DNA of 64,000 nucleotides from Pleomorphomonas carboxyditropha. GTDB lineage: Bacteria; Pseudomonadota; Alphaproteobacteria; Rhizobiales; Pleomorphomonadaceae. Position numbers and translations under genes: made by a program. A model generated the notes under the pieces. It saw only the letters and a program-made list of their open reading frames with translations. It made no database searches and was not told the origin of the DNA. Each line of letters opens with the position of its first letter. Positions within the stretch are counted from its first letter, which is position 1. This document shows, in pieces, positions 27,458 through 37,953 of the stretch. The DNA lies in NCBI RefSeq assembly GCF_002770725.1, contig NZ_NQVN01000002.1:88622-152621 (forward strand), read 5' to 3'.

Positions 27458-28465
27458 ATGGCCACAATTCGTGATGTCGCCAAGCTCGCTGACGTATCCG
27501 TATCGACGGTCTCATTGGCCTTGAGCAATCCGGCCCGTGTCAGTCAGAAGACTCTTGAAAAAATCCGGGAGGCCGTTACGGCGGTCGGCTTCGTCGCCGA
27601 TCCGCTTGCCCAGAGCCTTGCTCGCGGGCGCAGCCGCATGATCGGCTTTATCGTCGGCAATGTCGGCAACCCGTTTTTCGGGGACATCCGGCGCGAGTTG
27701 GAAAACTACGCGCTCGATCGCCAGCACTTCGTCGTCGTCACCGATTCCTCGGGCAAGACGACGCGCGAGAAGGCGATGGTTGAGCACCTGATCGGCCTTA
27801 AGGTCGCGGGCCTGGCGCTAGCGCCTTCCGGCTACGATCAGGAGTATGTTGACTTCATCGCCGGCTTGAACGTTCCGGTCGTCTGCTTCGACCAGAAGGT
27901 GGCCGGTATCGAACGCGATTTCGTCGGCTCCGACAACCATCTTGCCGGCGCGATGTTGACCGAGCATCTCCTGCAACTCGGCCACAGACGTATTGCCTTC
28001 ATTACCGGCCCGAGCCACATGCATACGGCGACGGAGCGTTATCGCGGGTTCACGGACACGATGGCAAGTGCCGGTGTGGAGGTGAATCCCAATTTCGTCG
28101 TCGATGGGCAGTTTACCCGCACAGCCGGTTACGATGCGGCGATGCGCCTGCTCATCCAGCCCGAACGGCCCACCGCAATCATCGGCGCCAACAATACGGT
28201 GGCTCTGTCTGCGCTGCAGGCCATGCAGGAATTGGGCTTCCGCTGCCCTGAAGACATTTCGCTGGCCATGATCGACAATGTGCAATGGAGTTCGGTCATC
28301 ACCCCGCGCATCACCATGGTGGTCCAGGATACCTTGGCTTTGGGTAGCATCATTGCCCGGCGCCTCATGCACCGGATTACCGACCCTCAAGGCGCCGTCG
28401 AGCCGCCGCAGGATTTCGTCCTGACCCCGAAATTCGTTCCTGGCAATTCCTGCCGAAGGGTCTAG
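27458..28465 (+). CDS. LacI family transcriptional regulator
   Basis: 335 residues with N-terminal helix-turn-helix MATIRDVAKLADVSVSTVSL and a sensor domain starting RSRMIGFIVGNVGNPFFGDI. It is divergent from the fucosidase operon with a perfect operator in between, so it almost certainly controls that operon in response to fucose or a fucoside (inference). The gene ends at a TAG that is also the first three bases of a palindromic intergenic repeat. Confidence 0.94.
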   Translation: MATIRDVAKLADVSVSTVSLALSNPARVSQKTLEKIREAVTAVGFVADPLAQSLARGRSRMIGFIVGNVGNPFFGDIRRELENYALDRQHFVVVTDSSGKTTREKAMVEHLIGLKVAGLALAPSGYDQEYVDFIAGLNVPVVCFDQKVAGIERDFVGSDNHLAGAMLTEHLLQLGHRRIAFITGPSHMHTATERYRGFTDTMASAGVEVNPNFVVDGQFTRTAGYDAAMRLLIQPERPTAIIGANNTVALSALQAMQELGFRCPEDISLAMIDNVQWSSVITPRITMVVQDTLALGSIIARRLMHRITDPQGAVEPPQDFVLTPKFVPGNSCRRV

Positions 28466-28567
28466 AGCGTTTCCTCGTTTCATGGAAACGCGAAAACACT
28501 CTATCTTTTTGAATTGACGCATTTTCTTCACGCGAACCGGTGTCCACTTCGCTCGAAAATGCTTTAG
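28463..28567. repeat. Mosaic intergenic repeat of rhizobial type
   Basis: It begins TAGAGCGTTTCC, whose TAG is the stop codon of the LacI gene. It contains a short stem (cgtttc / gaaacg around 28469-28491) and runs through a second block with cgcgaaccggtgtccacttc and ends near aaatgctttag. Similar mosaic sequences occur in many copies in Rhizobiales genomes (recalled, not searched). It lies between convergent genes and may act as a terminator. Confidence 0.55.
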
Positions 28568-28580
28568 ATCTCGTTCGGCT

Positions 28581-29528
28581 TCAATGAGCGGTCGAGACAC
28601 GCCGTTTGGCGCTCTCGAGCAAGACAGCGAGAACGATGATCACGCCCTTCACCACCTGCTGATGATAGCCGGGAATGTCCATCAGGTTCATCAGGTTGGA
28701 GATCATGGACAGGATCAGCGCGCCGATCAGCGTGTTGATCACCGTGCCGCGGCCGCCGGCCAAGCTGGCGCCGCCGACCACAACCGCCGCGATGGCATCG
28801 AGCTCGAAGCCGATGGCAAGGATTGGCGAACCGACGCCGGTGCGCGTTGCCGAAACAACGCCGGCGATGGCACAGGTGAAGCCGGAGATGGCATAAACGG
28901 CGAGCTTGATGGCGGTGAGGTTGATGCCCGAGAAGCGCGCTGCCGTCTCGTTGGAGCCAATGGCGATAACCAGGCGGCCGAAAACGGTCTTCCGATTGAG
29001 GAACAGCGCGGCGGCCGTAATGAGGATTAGCAGGAAAAACAGAAGAGGAATGCCGGCGAAGGAGGCGCTACCGAAATCCATGAACGACTGATTGTCGATG
29101 AAGATCGGCTGTCCCTTGGAAACGATCAGCGACAGGCCGCGCGTAATCGTCATGGTGGCGAGCGTGGCGATGAAAGGCGCAATGCCGAAGTTCGCGACCA
29201 GCGAGCCGCTGACCAGACCGCAGAGAATGCCGACGATGAGCGAGATGACGATGGCGCCGGTCACGCCATAGTCGGGGATGGCGAGCGCCGTCACCACCGA
29301 TATCAGCGCCATGATCGAGCCGACGCTAAGGTCGATGCCGCCGGTCAGGATGACGTAGAGCAGGCCAAGCGACACGATGCCGAGCGGCACGCTCTGACGC
29401 AGGATGTTGGTTATGTTGTCGGGCGTAAAGAAACGGTCGGACAGAAGGCCGGCGGCGATCAGCATCAGCACGAAGACGACGACGGTCGACTGGGTGAGCA
29501 CCAGACGGAACAGCTTGTTGGCAGTCAT
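28581..29528 (-). CDS. Ribose-type ABC transporter permease
   Basis: 315 residues with about eight to ten membrane helices (STVVVFVLMLIAAGLLS first), the conserved LLYVILTGGIDLSVGSIMAL and VVGGASLAGGRGTVINTLIGALIL near the end. RbsC family. It is the last gene of the operon that starts with the binding protein at 34661 and lies 18 bases after the tandem ATPase gene. The substrate is probably a hexitol or ketose, from the catabolic genes in the same operon. Confidence 0.94.
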   Translation of the reverse strand: MTANKLFRLVLTQSTVVVFVLMLIAAGLLSDRFFTPDNITNILRQSVPLGIVSLGLLYVILTGGIDLSVGSIMALISVVTALAIPDYGVTGAIVISLIVGILCGLVSGSLVANFGIAPFIATLATMTITRGLSLIVSKGQPIFIDNQSFMDFGSASFAGIPLLFFLLILITAAALFLNRKTVFGRLVIAIGSNETAARFSGINLTAIKLAVYAISGFTCAIAGVVSATRTGVGSPILAIGFELDAIAAVVVGGASLAGGRGTVINTLIGALILSMISNLMNLMDIPGYHQQVVKGVIIVLAVLLESAKRRVSTAH

Positions 29529-29546
29529 GAATTCCCCCGAAAACTC

Positions 29547-31052
<1,506 letters not shown>

Positions 31053-31183
31053 ATATCCTCCTCGGCCCTGTCCTGTGGCGGCTCCCGTAAAGGCTTGAAT
31101 CGCAAGCAGTTGTCGCCAGCTATTATGGCCCGGCGCCGATTTGCCCCTCCACAAATCGGCGCCGGATTGGTCGGCCAGCAGTG

Positions 31184-32446
31184 TCAGTTCAATTGCCCGT
31201 AACAACCGAACCGATAGTCGTCGAGCACCTGCCAAATTTTGTCCAGCACGATGGCTTCGGCCGTCACCGCCCCATTTCCGAGGCGAGCGCGTTCGTGGCC
31301 CGCGTACTGCCGGACGAGACCGATCGGCAGCGCGATGGACGACAGGTTGGCAAACAGCCGGTCGACGCTGGCGTTCACGGCCGGGTGAGGCCAATAGTAG
31401 CGAATACGATCCGACTGGCTGTAGATACGCAGCAACGACTGCTCCGAGAAGGTGCCCGGATAGTATTTCTGCCAGTAGCCGGGCTCGTCGAGCATCACGC
31501 GGTCAATGACGCGCCGGAGATCCGAGCGATTTTCGACTGGTATCAGTTCATCTTCGATAGCAGCCAGCGCGAACAGCCCCTCGCGCAGAGCGTAAGTGAG
31601 CGCCGGTCCGACCTTCAGGATGGCAAAATGATCACGCACCAGCTCGCGAAGCTGTTCGCGCGGCTGGAAATCGGTCGAGTGGGCTTCGTAGACAAGCCCC
31701 TTGCGACCTTCGATGAACCGGGAAAGACTGGCCGCCTTCTCGGAAGCATAGGCGATGATGCCGGCATTGTCGAAGTCGACACCCGGCTGGACGACTACGC
31801 CAACGACGCGCTCGAAAGCCGCCTCGAGGCCCCGGGAGGCAAAGGCCCGGCGGTGCGTCTCGATCGTCGATTCAACGTCGGCGGTGCGGGTAACCTGGAT
31901 GCCGGCCAGACCGTTGGCCTCGCCTCCGGGTACCGGAACTTCGGTTCCGATAATGTAGAGCGGCTCGACGCCCTCGGGGCGGGCAGCTTCAGCCGCAGCG
32001 CACAGGTCGGCGGCGCGTTCTGCGGCGAGCGCCGGGTCGATCGGGTCGGTTTCTCCGGCGACGGCCATCGAGGCGTCGAGATGAATCTTCCGGAAGCCGG
32101 CGGCCACATAATCGGCAAGCAGACGCCGGGACAGTTCCATCGCCTCGGCAGGTTGCTTGTTGCGCCACGTATTGGGGCCGAGATGATCGCCGCCGAGGAA
32201 CAGGCGCTCGCGCGGGAAGCCGATCTCGTCGGCGATGCCCCAGACGAAATCCCGAAAGTCCGCCGCTGTCATGCCGGTGTAGCCGCCGAACTGGTTGACC
32301 TGATTGGAGGTCGCCTCGATCAACACTACCCGATCGGTGTGAAGATCGTAGAGGAGAGCGGCGCGGATCACCAAGGGATGGGCCGAGCAGACCGAGCAAA
32401 TTCCGACCGGTTCGCCGCTGGCATGCCGAGCTAGAATGTTCTTCAT
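31184..32446 (-). CDS. GatZ/KbaZ family protein, probable D-tagatose-6-phosphate 4-epimerase
   Basis: 420 residues. LARHASGEPVGICSVCSAHP at the start, IEATSNQVNQFGGYTGM, FLGGDHLGPNTWRNKQPAEA and FRKIHLDASM are hallmark stretches of GatZ/KbaZ. In E. coli GatZ is the non-catalytic partner of the GatY aldolase. No GatY-type class II aldolase gene is present in this window. A lone GatZ homologue from Agrobacterium was shown to be a D-tagatose-6-phosphate 4-epimerase in altritol/galactitol catabolism. That role fits here, giving fructose-6-phosphate. It sits between the importer ATPase and a polyol dehydrogenase gene in one operon. Confidence 0.88.
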   Translation of the reverse strand: MKNILARHASGEPVGICSVCSAHPLVIRAALLYDLHTDRVVLIEATSNQVNQFGGYTGMTAADFRDFVWGIADEIGFPRERLFLGGDHLGPNTWRNKQPAEAMELSRRLLADYVAAGFRKIHLDASMAVAGETDPIDPALAAERAADLCAAAEAARPEGVEPLYIIGTEVPVPGGEANGLAGIQVTRTADVESTIETHRRAFASRGLEAAFERVVGVVVQPGVDFDNAGIIAYASEKAASLSRFIEGRKGLVYEAHSTDFQPREQLRELVRDHFAILKVGPALTYALREGLFALAAIEDELIPVENRSDLRRVIDRVMLDEPGYWQKYYPGTFSEQSLLRIYSQSDRIRYYWPHPAVNASVDRLFANLSSIALPIGLVRQYAGHERARLGNGAVTAEAIVLDKIWQVLDDYRFGCYGQLN

Positions 32447-32509
32447 CTTTTCCTCGTCAAGTCATCGCAGGAGAAAGCAACCTCATCGATGAAGCCCTTT
32501 CCCCAAGCA

Positions 32510-33523
32510 TCAGTGAGTGAAGTCGGTGACCGTCACTTTCCGGAGATCACCATCGCTAGCCTGCATGCGCAGGATGTAATCCGGGCACTCGGAAAGCTTG
32601 ATCTGATGGGAGACGATGTCGCTGACGTCGATGGTCTTGCTCTTCATGAGATCGATCGCCTGGATGCTGTTCTTCAGCGAAGTGAAGGAGGCAATGACAG
32701 AGATTTCCTCGCGATAGACACGGAAATGGTCGAGAGCAATCTGTCCGGTCTTGTGCGGCACGCCGAAAATCAGAACTCGTCCACGCGGGCGGGTCAGCCG
32801 GTTGGCGGCCTCGGCAACGAGGGCCGAGCTGCCGGAGGCGTCAGCGACGGCATCGTAGACTTTGTCGGCGATGTCGCTGGAACTGGAATAGACCTCGCCG
32901 AATCCCATCGCAGCGGCATTGGCAAGGCGCTGAGGATTCCTTTCGAGATAGTCGACGCGGGCAGCGCCACGCGCCTTGATCAGGCGCCCCATCAGAATGC
33001 CGATCGGACCGGCCCCCAGGATGAGAACATGTTCCGCCCAACCGACGCCCAACCGTTCGGTGGCGTGCACGACGCAGGAGAGCGGCTCGACCAGGGCGCC
33101 TTCGACGAACGAAAGATCGCCGATATCGAAAACGCCCCGCTCATTGACGATGACGTACTCGGCCATGCCGCCGGACCGATTGACGCCCGGCACCACCATG
33201 TTGCGGCAGAAGTGATGCTCGCCGCGCAGACATTCCGGACAATTGTTGCAGGGCACATTGGGCTCAACCGCCACGCGGGACCCGATCGATATCCGCGTGC
33301 AGGCGGGGCCCACGGCGACGACTTCACCGGCAAACTCATGACCCGGCACCACCGGATAGGAGGCGGTAAAGCCGCCGTTGTAGATGTGAACATCGGTGCC
33401 ACAGATGCCGCTGGCCCGAACCCGGATCAGAACTTCGTCGGCCTTGGGGTCGGGGCGCGGTACATCGGCAATCGCCATCTTGCCAGGCTCGGGAATGATC
33501 AGGGATTTCATCAAGGATTGCAT
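32510..33523 (-). CDS. Zinc-dependent polyol (sorbitol-type) dehydrogenase
   Basis: 337 residues of the medium-chain dehydrogenase family. The catalytic-zinc ligands Cys in GICGTDVHIY and His-Glu in VPGHEFAGEV are present. The four structural-zinc cysteines in PCNNCPECLRGEHHFC are all kept. The Rossmann part reads HVLILGAGPIGILMGRL. Such enzymes oxidise hexitols or related sugars to ketoses with NAD. In an operon with a sugar importer and GatZ, galactitol, altritol or tagatose-related polyols are likely substrates. The start could be MQS (33523) or MKS (12 bases later). Confidence 0.9.
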   Translation of the reverse strand: MQSLMKSLIIPEPGKMAIADVPRPDPKADEVLIRVRASGICGTDVHIYNGGFTASYPVVPGHEFAGEVVAVGPACTRISIGSRVAVEPNVPCNNCPECLRGEHHFCRNMVVPGVNRSGGMAEYVIVNERGVFDIGDLSFVEGALVEPLSCVVHATERLGVGWAEHVLILGAGPIGILMGRLIKARGAARVDYLERNPQRLANAAAMGFGEVYSSSSDIADKVYDAVADASGSSALVAEAANRLTRPRGRVLIFGVPHKTGQIALDHFRVYREEISVIASFTSLKNSIQAIDLMKSKTIDVSDIVSHQIKLSECPDYILRMQASDGDLRKVTVTDFTH

Positions 33524-33641
33524 AGACGCTCTCCAGAAACCGATCGGGCACTGCTCGGATAATCACTGACCGAGATTGCTAGTGGTTCGATCCCGACGGT
33601 TAGGTCGCTAGGGGACCTGAGGACTCAGTCTGTTGTTGGTT

Positions 33642-33664
33642 GGAAGCGGCGATACGCCGCTTCC
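33642..33664. other. Intercistronic hairpin after the binding-protein gene
   Basis: A perfect 10-base-pair stem, ggaagcggcg (33642-33651) with cgccgcttcc (33655-33664), and a 3-base loop, between the binding-protein gene and the dehydrogenase gene on the minus strand. There is no T-run downstream. Probable mRNA-stabilising stem. Confidence 0.7.
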
Positions 33665-33698
33665 GTTCTCGTGGGGAAGGAGAAATGAAGCCGCCGGT

Positions 33699-34661
33699 TC
33701 AGAACAGCGAGTCGGGGTTATAGACCTTCTCGGCGTTGTCCTTGTTGACCATCAGAGGCGGGCAGAGCGAGTAATCAGGAAACTGGTGTTCACCAGCGTC
33801 ATACTTCTTGATGGTGTCGACGACCATCTGGGCCATGATTTCCGGGTTGTTTTCGCCGGTGGCTTGCATTTCGCCATCGATGATCGACTTGTAGGCGTTC
33901 TTGTTGCCGTCGTAGCTGTAAACCTTGACGTCCTTAAGCTTGCCGGCGGCCTTCAGGGCGTGCACGGCACCGAGAGCCATGTCGTCGTTCTCCGTGTAGA
34001 CGGCGTTGGTCTCCGGATGAGCCGCGAGCACATCCTCCATCGCCTTCAGACCGCCTTGCTGATCCCAGCCGCCCCAGACCTGCGTCACGATCGAGAAGTT
34101 GGTCTTGGCGGCCGCGCGGAGCTGGCCATCGATGATGCCCCTGAAAAAGTTCATCGACCGGGTCTGACCGACCAAGTTGCCCTGATTGCCGGAGATCAGC
34201 GCCACCTGTATCGGCGTATCGCCGAACTGGCTGACGGCGTACTCGCCGATCAACTGGTTGTTCTTCGCGTTGTCGGGTGCGATGCGGGTGATGACGTCGG
34301 CGCCGATGGCCAGGTCACTGTCGATGATGATCACCGGCACCTTCTTGGCGTTGGCTTCCTTGACGATGCGCAGGCCTGCGGCTGGATCCTGCGGGTTGAG
34401 AATCAGGTAATCCAGATCGCGCGCCAGCATATCCTCGACGTCGGCGATCTGCTTATTGAGATCGGCGCGAGCGTCCGTGGTGATCACGGTCCAGCCTTCG
34501 GCCGCGCCCTTGTTCTTGATGTGCTCGGTGAGCGCGCTGAAGTAAGGGCCGTTCAGTGTGCGGTTGGAGAACCCCACCTTGAGGTCCTTGGCCATAGTCG
34601 TCCCCGAGACACACAAGGCGGCAACGGCAGCAGCCGCCAGGGCAAGACGCTTGAAGCTCAT
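33699..34661 (-). CDS. Ribose-type ABC transporter substrate-binding protein
   Basis: 320 residues. The signal peptide MSFKRLALAAAAVAALCVSG is followed by TTMA and the mature chain KDLKVGFSNRTLNGPYFSAL. The interior DYLILNPQDPAAGLRIVKEANAKKVPVIIIDSD is the typical periplasmic-binding-protein type I hinge region. It is the first gene of a five-gene operon with a polyol dehydrogenase, GatZ, tandem ATPase and permease. The ligand is probably a sugar alcohol or ketose (inference). Confidence 0.94.
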   Translation of the reverse strand: MSFKRLALAAAAVAALCVSGTTMAKDLKVGFSNRTLNGPYFSALTEHIKNKGAAEGWTVITTDARADLNKQIADVEDMLARDLDYLILNPQDPAAGLRIVKEANAKKVPVIIIDSDLAIGADVITRIAPDNAKNNQLIGEYAVSQFGDTPIQVALISGNQGNLVGQTRSMNFFRGIIDGQLRAAAKTNFSIVTQVWGGWDQQGGLKAMEDVLAAHPETNAVYTENDDMALGAVHALKAAGKLKDVKVYSYDGNKNAYKSIIDGEMQATGENNPEIMAQMVVDTIKKYDAGEHQFPDYSLCPPLMVNKDNAEKVYNPDSLF

Positions 34662-35296
34662 CGTTTTCCTCCTAAACAGCCCTCAGCCATCCTCTCTCGG
34701 CCGAGAGCGAAATCAGTGTTGAACACTAAGGCCTGCTAGACCCCACGCTTCGGACGCCCGGCGTCCTTGGCGTGCCGCGATAGTCTTCCGAACCGACAGA
34801 TCGTGAAGGAGAACTCTTGCTCCGCGCACGATCAGAAGCCTCGTCCGAAATCTGCTCGGCCTCCCATTGCCCAGAGCGCCGCAGCCATTCTTGGGCAACT
34901 GCTCAGACAAGAAACATTATCTCCAATCATATGTCAACATGATGGGCTAATACGTACATTAAAAATCTATTTTAGAGGGTGAATTTATGATCAAATCAAC
35001 TTTGAATGGCATTAACTCGGCGATCCGTTGAATGGTTTCAACGGAAAATCGCCAAAAAAGACATTTATGGAATAATATTGCACCTTATTCGCATTACATG
35101 AAGGAATCGCTGTGTCCCACAGGGATATGGCATATGCCCTATCGATTGGCAATTGCTCTATCAACGGCGACTTGCTAAGCTCATTTGAGGGTCGGCATTG
35201 GGGAGGGTTAACCGGGCGCGGGAAAAGTCTATTTTGGCAAGTGAGACCAGATATGGACTGAATCAAAGTGTTCGAGTCGATTCCGGGGAGGCCCAT
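34662..35296. other. Divergent intergenic region (635 bases) with leader-like features
   Basis: It is AT-rich compared with its surroundings and holds the promoters of the divergent binding-protein operon and kinase operon. Inside are a 14-codon frame starting at 34987 with gagggtg upstream, a strong hairpin at 35019-35053 overlapping the stop of that frame, and a 10-base palindrome ggcatatgcc at 35129-35138. No longer gene is supported. Confidence 0.55.
35019..35053. promoter_or_regulatory. Strong hairpin in the kinase operon leader
   Basis: Two nearly continuous stems, ggcgat with atcgcc (35019-35024, 35048-35053) and ccgttgaa with ttcaacgg (35025-35032, 35037-35044), around a 4-base loop. 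An A-run, not a T-run, follows on the plus strand, so it is not a classical terminator for the kinase direction. It may be a leader structure or a tandem operator for the SorC or DeoR regulator. Confidence 0.45.
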
Positions 35297-36793
35297 GTGG
35301 ATTTCATACTGACGATAGACGTTGGAACGTCGAGTCTAAAGGCCGCGTTGTTCGACGCCGCGATGACAATAGTCGCGCAGTCGAAACAAGAATATATAAC
35401 AAACTACCCGAAGATTGGTTGGGCTGAGCAGAATCCCGACGACTGGACTCGTGCCTTGATATGGGCCGTACACGATATCCTCGATCGGACGCGTTTACCG
35501 CCCGACGCTATTGCCGGTATCGGAATTGATGGCATGTCGAGTCTGATGCTGCCCGTGGATAGCCAAGGCAAGCCGCTCTGTCCCGGCCTTATCTGGCTTG
35601 ATCGCCGCGCTCAGGAGCAAAGCGACTTCATCAATCGACAGCATGGGGCTCTTCATCTGAGCATTTCGGGCAATCGCTCCGATCCATCGAACTTTGGTCC
35701 TAAGGCAATGTGGCTCCGCGACTGCCGGAGAAACGTCTATGACGCCAGCGCGGTACTGCTTCATTGCAGTTCCTATCTCGTTCATCAGTTGACCGGCGTG
35801 TTCGTCATGAACCGCTCCGAGGCCGGGCTTTCACAGCTTTGCGATATCCGCACCGGTGCCTATTCCGACGAGCTTATCGAGGTATCAGGGCTCGATAGAG
35901 GGAAATTGCCGGAGATCGCTGGTTGCAGCGAGGTCGTCGGTCGTGTCACGCCGGCCGCCGCGGTAACATTTGGCTTGGCGGCCGGCACTCCGGTTATCGC
36001 GGGCGCCATGGATAATGTCGCCGCAACGACGGGCCTCGGTCTTCGAAACGACGGGGACGCGTACGTGGCGGCGGGCACAGCAACGAATGTTGGTGTCCTT
36101 GTCGATGCTCCACCTGTCGATGGTCACGGTCTCGTCTATCATTCGGGAATCGACGGCAAATGGCTGGTTAACGGCAGCGTCGATTACGGCAGTGCCGGAC
36201 TTCTGTGGTTTCGCAACCTTCTCGGGGAGCGCGACTTCGACAAGCTGTGCGCGGCTGCCGCGGAAACCGGCTTTGCCAGCCATCCCCTCATATTCCTCCC
36301 ATATATGACCGGCCAAAGAGCGCCGCTTTGGAACGATGCTCTGTCGGGCGTGATGATTGGCATTACGCCAGGGACCGATCGGCGGCACTTGGCCCGCATG
36401 TTCATGGAGAGCACGGCCCTCGGAGCTCGTCACGCATTCCGGAAACTGAGGACGGAGCGCCCTTCCGCGGCGGCGCTGACCGGCGGTATTACCAATAACC
36501 TGCTGTGGACCGAGATTTTTGCCGACGCCACCGGAATGCGTCTGATCCCATCCGGTCAAACGGAAGTGGGCAATCTTGGTCTTGCCATCCTGGCCGGCAT
36601 TGGTATCGGCAGCTTCCGATCGATCGATGATGCCTTTGCTCTGCTTCCACGTGGAGAGTTGCGGGAGCCGAATCCTGCCCGCAGCAAATATTACGACGAT
36701 CTCTTCTCAATATTTGACATTGCTTACGAGAGCAATCTCCACGCCCTGGCGCAGCTCAATCAAATCCGAGAGAATTACGAGGTAGAAAAATGA
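35297..36793 (+). CDS. FGGY family carbohydrate kinase (xylulokinase-like)
   Basis: 498 residues from GTG at 35297, with ggggag 6 bases upstream. An earlier start would add 33 residues without family resemblance before the phosphate-binding strand FILTIDVGTSSLKAALFD. Other FGGY features are GIGIDGMSSLMLPVD, GLIWLDRRAQEQSDFI, a first-domain Asp in GAMDNVAATTGLG and the ATP-site ALTGGITNNLLWTEIFADAT. These kinases phosphorylate ketoses or polyols such as xylulose or tagatose. The GatD-like dehydrogenase overlaps its end by 4 bases. Base composition is slightly more AT-rich at the start than in neighbouring genes. Confidence 0.9.
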   Translation: MDFILTIDVGTSSLKAALFDAAMTIVAQSKQEYITNYPKIGWAEQNPDDWTRALIWAVHDILDRTRLPPDAIAGIGIDGMSSLMLPVDSQGKPLCPGLIWLDRRAQEQSDFINRQHGALHLSISGNRSDPSNFGPKAMWLRDCRRNVYDASAVLLHCSSYLVHQLTGVFVMNRSEAGLSQLCDIRTGAYSDELIEVSGLDRGKLPEIAGCSEVVGRVTPAAAVTFGLAAGTPVIAGAMDNVAATTGLGLRNDGDAYVAAGTATNVGVLVDAPPVDGHGLVYHSGIDGKWLVNGSVDYGSAGLLWFRNLLGERDFDKLCAAAAETGFASHPLIFLPYMTGQRAPLWNDALSGVMIGITPGTDRRHLARMFMESTALGARHAFRKLRTERPSAAALTGGITNNLLWTEIFADATGMRLIPSGQTEVGNLGLAILAGIGIGSFRSIDDAFALLPRGELREPNPARSKYYDDLFSIFDIAYESNLHALAQLNQIRENYEVEK

Positions 36794-37821
36794 AGGCTGC
36801 TGTTCTCCACGGCAACGCTGACCTTCGGGTCGAAGACATCGCAGATCCGGAAGTTGGTGAAGGAGAGCTTCTGGTCCGCGTTGCTTACAGTGGCGTTTGC
36901 GGCTCTGATGTTCCGAGGCTTATTCACGACGGCGCTCATTTCTACCCGATCATTCTGGGACACGAGTTCTCGGGAACAGTTGAGGCGGTGGGGGAGGGGG
37001 TCGAGGAGAGCTTGATCGGCACCAAGGTGGCATGTGCTCCCCTGGTTCCGATCTTCGAGCATCCTCAGTCGCAACGCGGCAACTTCGCGTTGGGCAAGGG
37101 CTATAGTTTCATCGGTTCGCGGCGGTCCGGCGGTTTCGCCGAGTATGTGACAATGCCGAGGATCAACGCTGTTCCTCTAGACGATTCGATCGACCTGTTG
37201 GCGGGCGCCTTCATGGAGCCGGTAACGGTCGGCCTTCATGCCATCAACATCATGGACTTTCGTCCGGGCCGTTCGACCGCGATTGTCGGACTTGGCACGA
37301 TCGGCCTCTTGCTGATGCAGTCCGCCAAGCTTCTGGGGGCTGGTCCGATCAGCGCCTTTGACATCGACCCCAGCAAGCTTGAGTTGGCCAAGAACTACGG
37401 CGCCGACACGGTGGTTGACTCGCGTGATGTCGAGGCGGTTGACGCCGCTATCGCTGATGGTGGCTACGAAATCGTCTTCGAGACCGCCGGTGTCCCGGAT
37501 GCCGAGATCCTGGCGCTGAAAATCGCGGCCGGCAAGGGACGGGTCATGTACGTTGGCACGCCACATGTGCCATTGACGCTGCAGCCGGCCGAATTCGAGG
37601 AAATCAACCGCAAGGAACTCACCGTTCAAGGATCGTGGATGAACTATTCCGCTCCATTTCCGGGGTGGGAGTGGGCCTTTGCGGCTGAGGCCCTCGGCAA
37701 CAACCGTATCCGGTTGGAAGGCTTGATCGACCGTGTGCTACCGCTGAATGAAGCCGGGACAATTCCAGAGCTTCTTCTTTCGAAGGCGGTCCGCGGAAAA
37801 ATCATGCTCGATACAAAATAG
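36790..37821 (+). CDS. GatD-like dehydrogenase without structural-zinc cysteines
   Basis: 343 residues of the zinc-type medium-chain dehydrogenase family, closest by eye to galactitol-1-phosphate 5-dehydrogenase: GVCGSDVPRLIHDGAHFYPI, LGHEFSGTVEAVG, SFIGSRRSGGFAEYV and KELTVQGSWMNYS all match GatD-style stretches. The catalytic-zinc residues Cys37 and His58-Glu59 are kept. The structural-zinc loop at 88-102 reads IFEHPQSQRGNFALG: all four cysteines of GatD are replaced (Ile88, His91, Ser94, Gly102). It starts in an ATGA overlap with the kinase gene. It probably oxidises a polyol phosphate or polyol to a ketose form. Confidence 0.85.
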   Translation: MKAAVLHGNADLRVEDIADPEVGEGELLVRVAYSGVCGSDVPRLIHDGAHFYPIILGHEFSGTVEAVGEGVEESLIGTKVACAPLVPIFEHPQSQRGNFALGKGYSFIGSRRSGGFAEYVTMPRINAVPLDDSIDLLAGAFMEPVTVGLHAINIMDFRPGRSTAIVGLGTIGLLLMQSAKLLGAGPISAFDIDPSKLELAKNYGADTVVDSRDVEAVDAAIADGGYEIVFETAGVPDAEILALKIAAGKGRVMYVGTPHVPLTLQPAEFEEINRKELTVQGSWMNYSAPFPGWEWAFAAEALGNNRIRLEGLIDRVLPLNEAGTIPELLLSKAVRGKIMLDTK

Positions 37822-37953
37822 TAATTTTCAAAAGCAACCAGGGGAAATTCCCCCTATAGCTTGAGTGTATCCAATAATAAAAATTTGAGATCGATGTAAT
37901 AATGCGGGCGATGGCAGATATAAAATTGTCTGGATATATCAAGAGGCCCCAGT

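Noticed and set aside
35019-35053. Hairpin considered as a rho-independent terminator
   Set aside because: The stem is strong, but followed by A rather than T in the kinase direction, and there is no T-run on the minus strand either.
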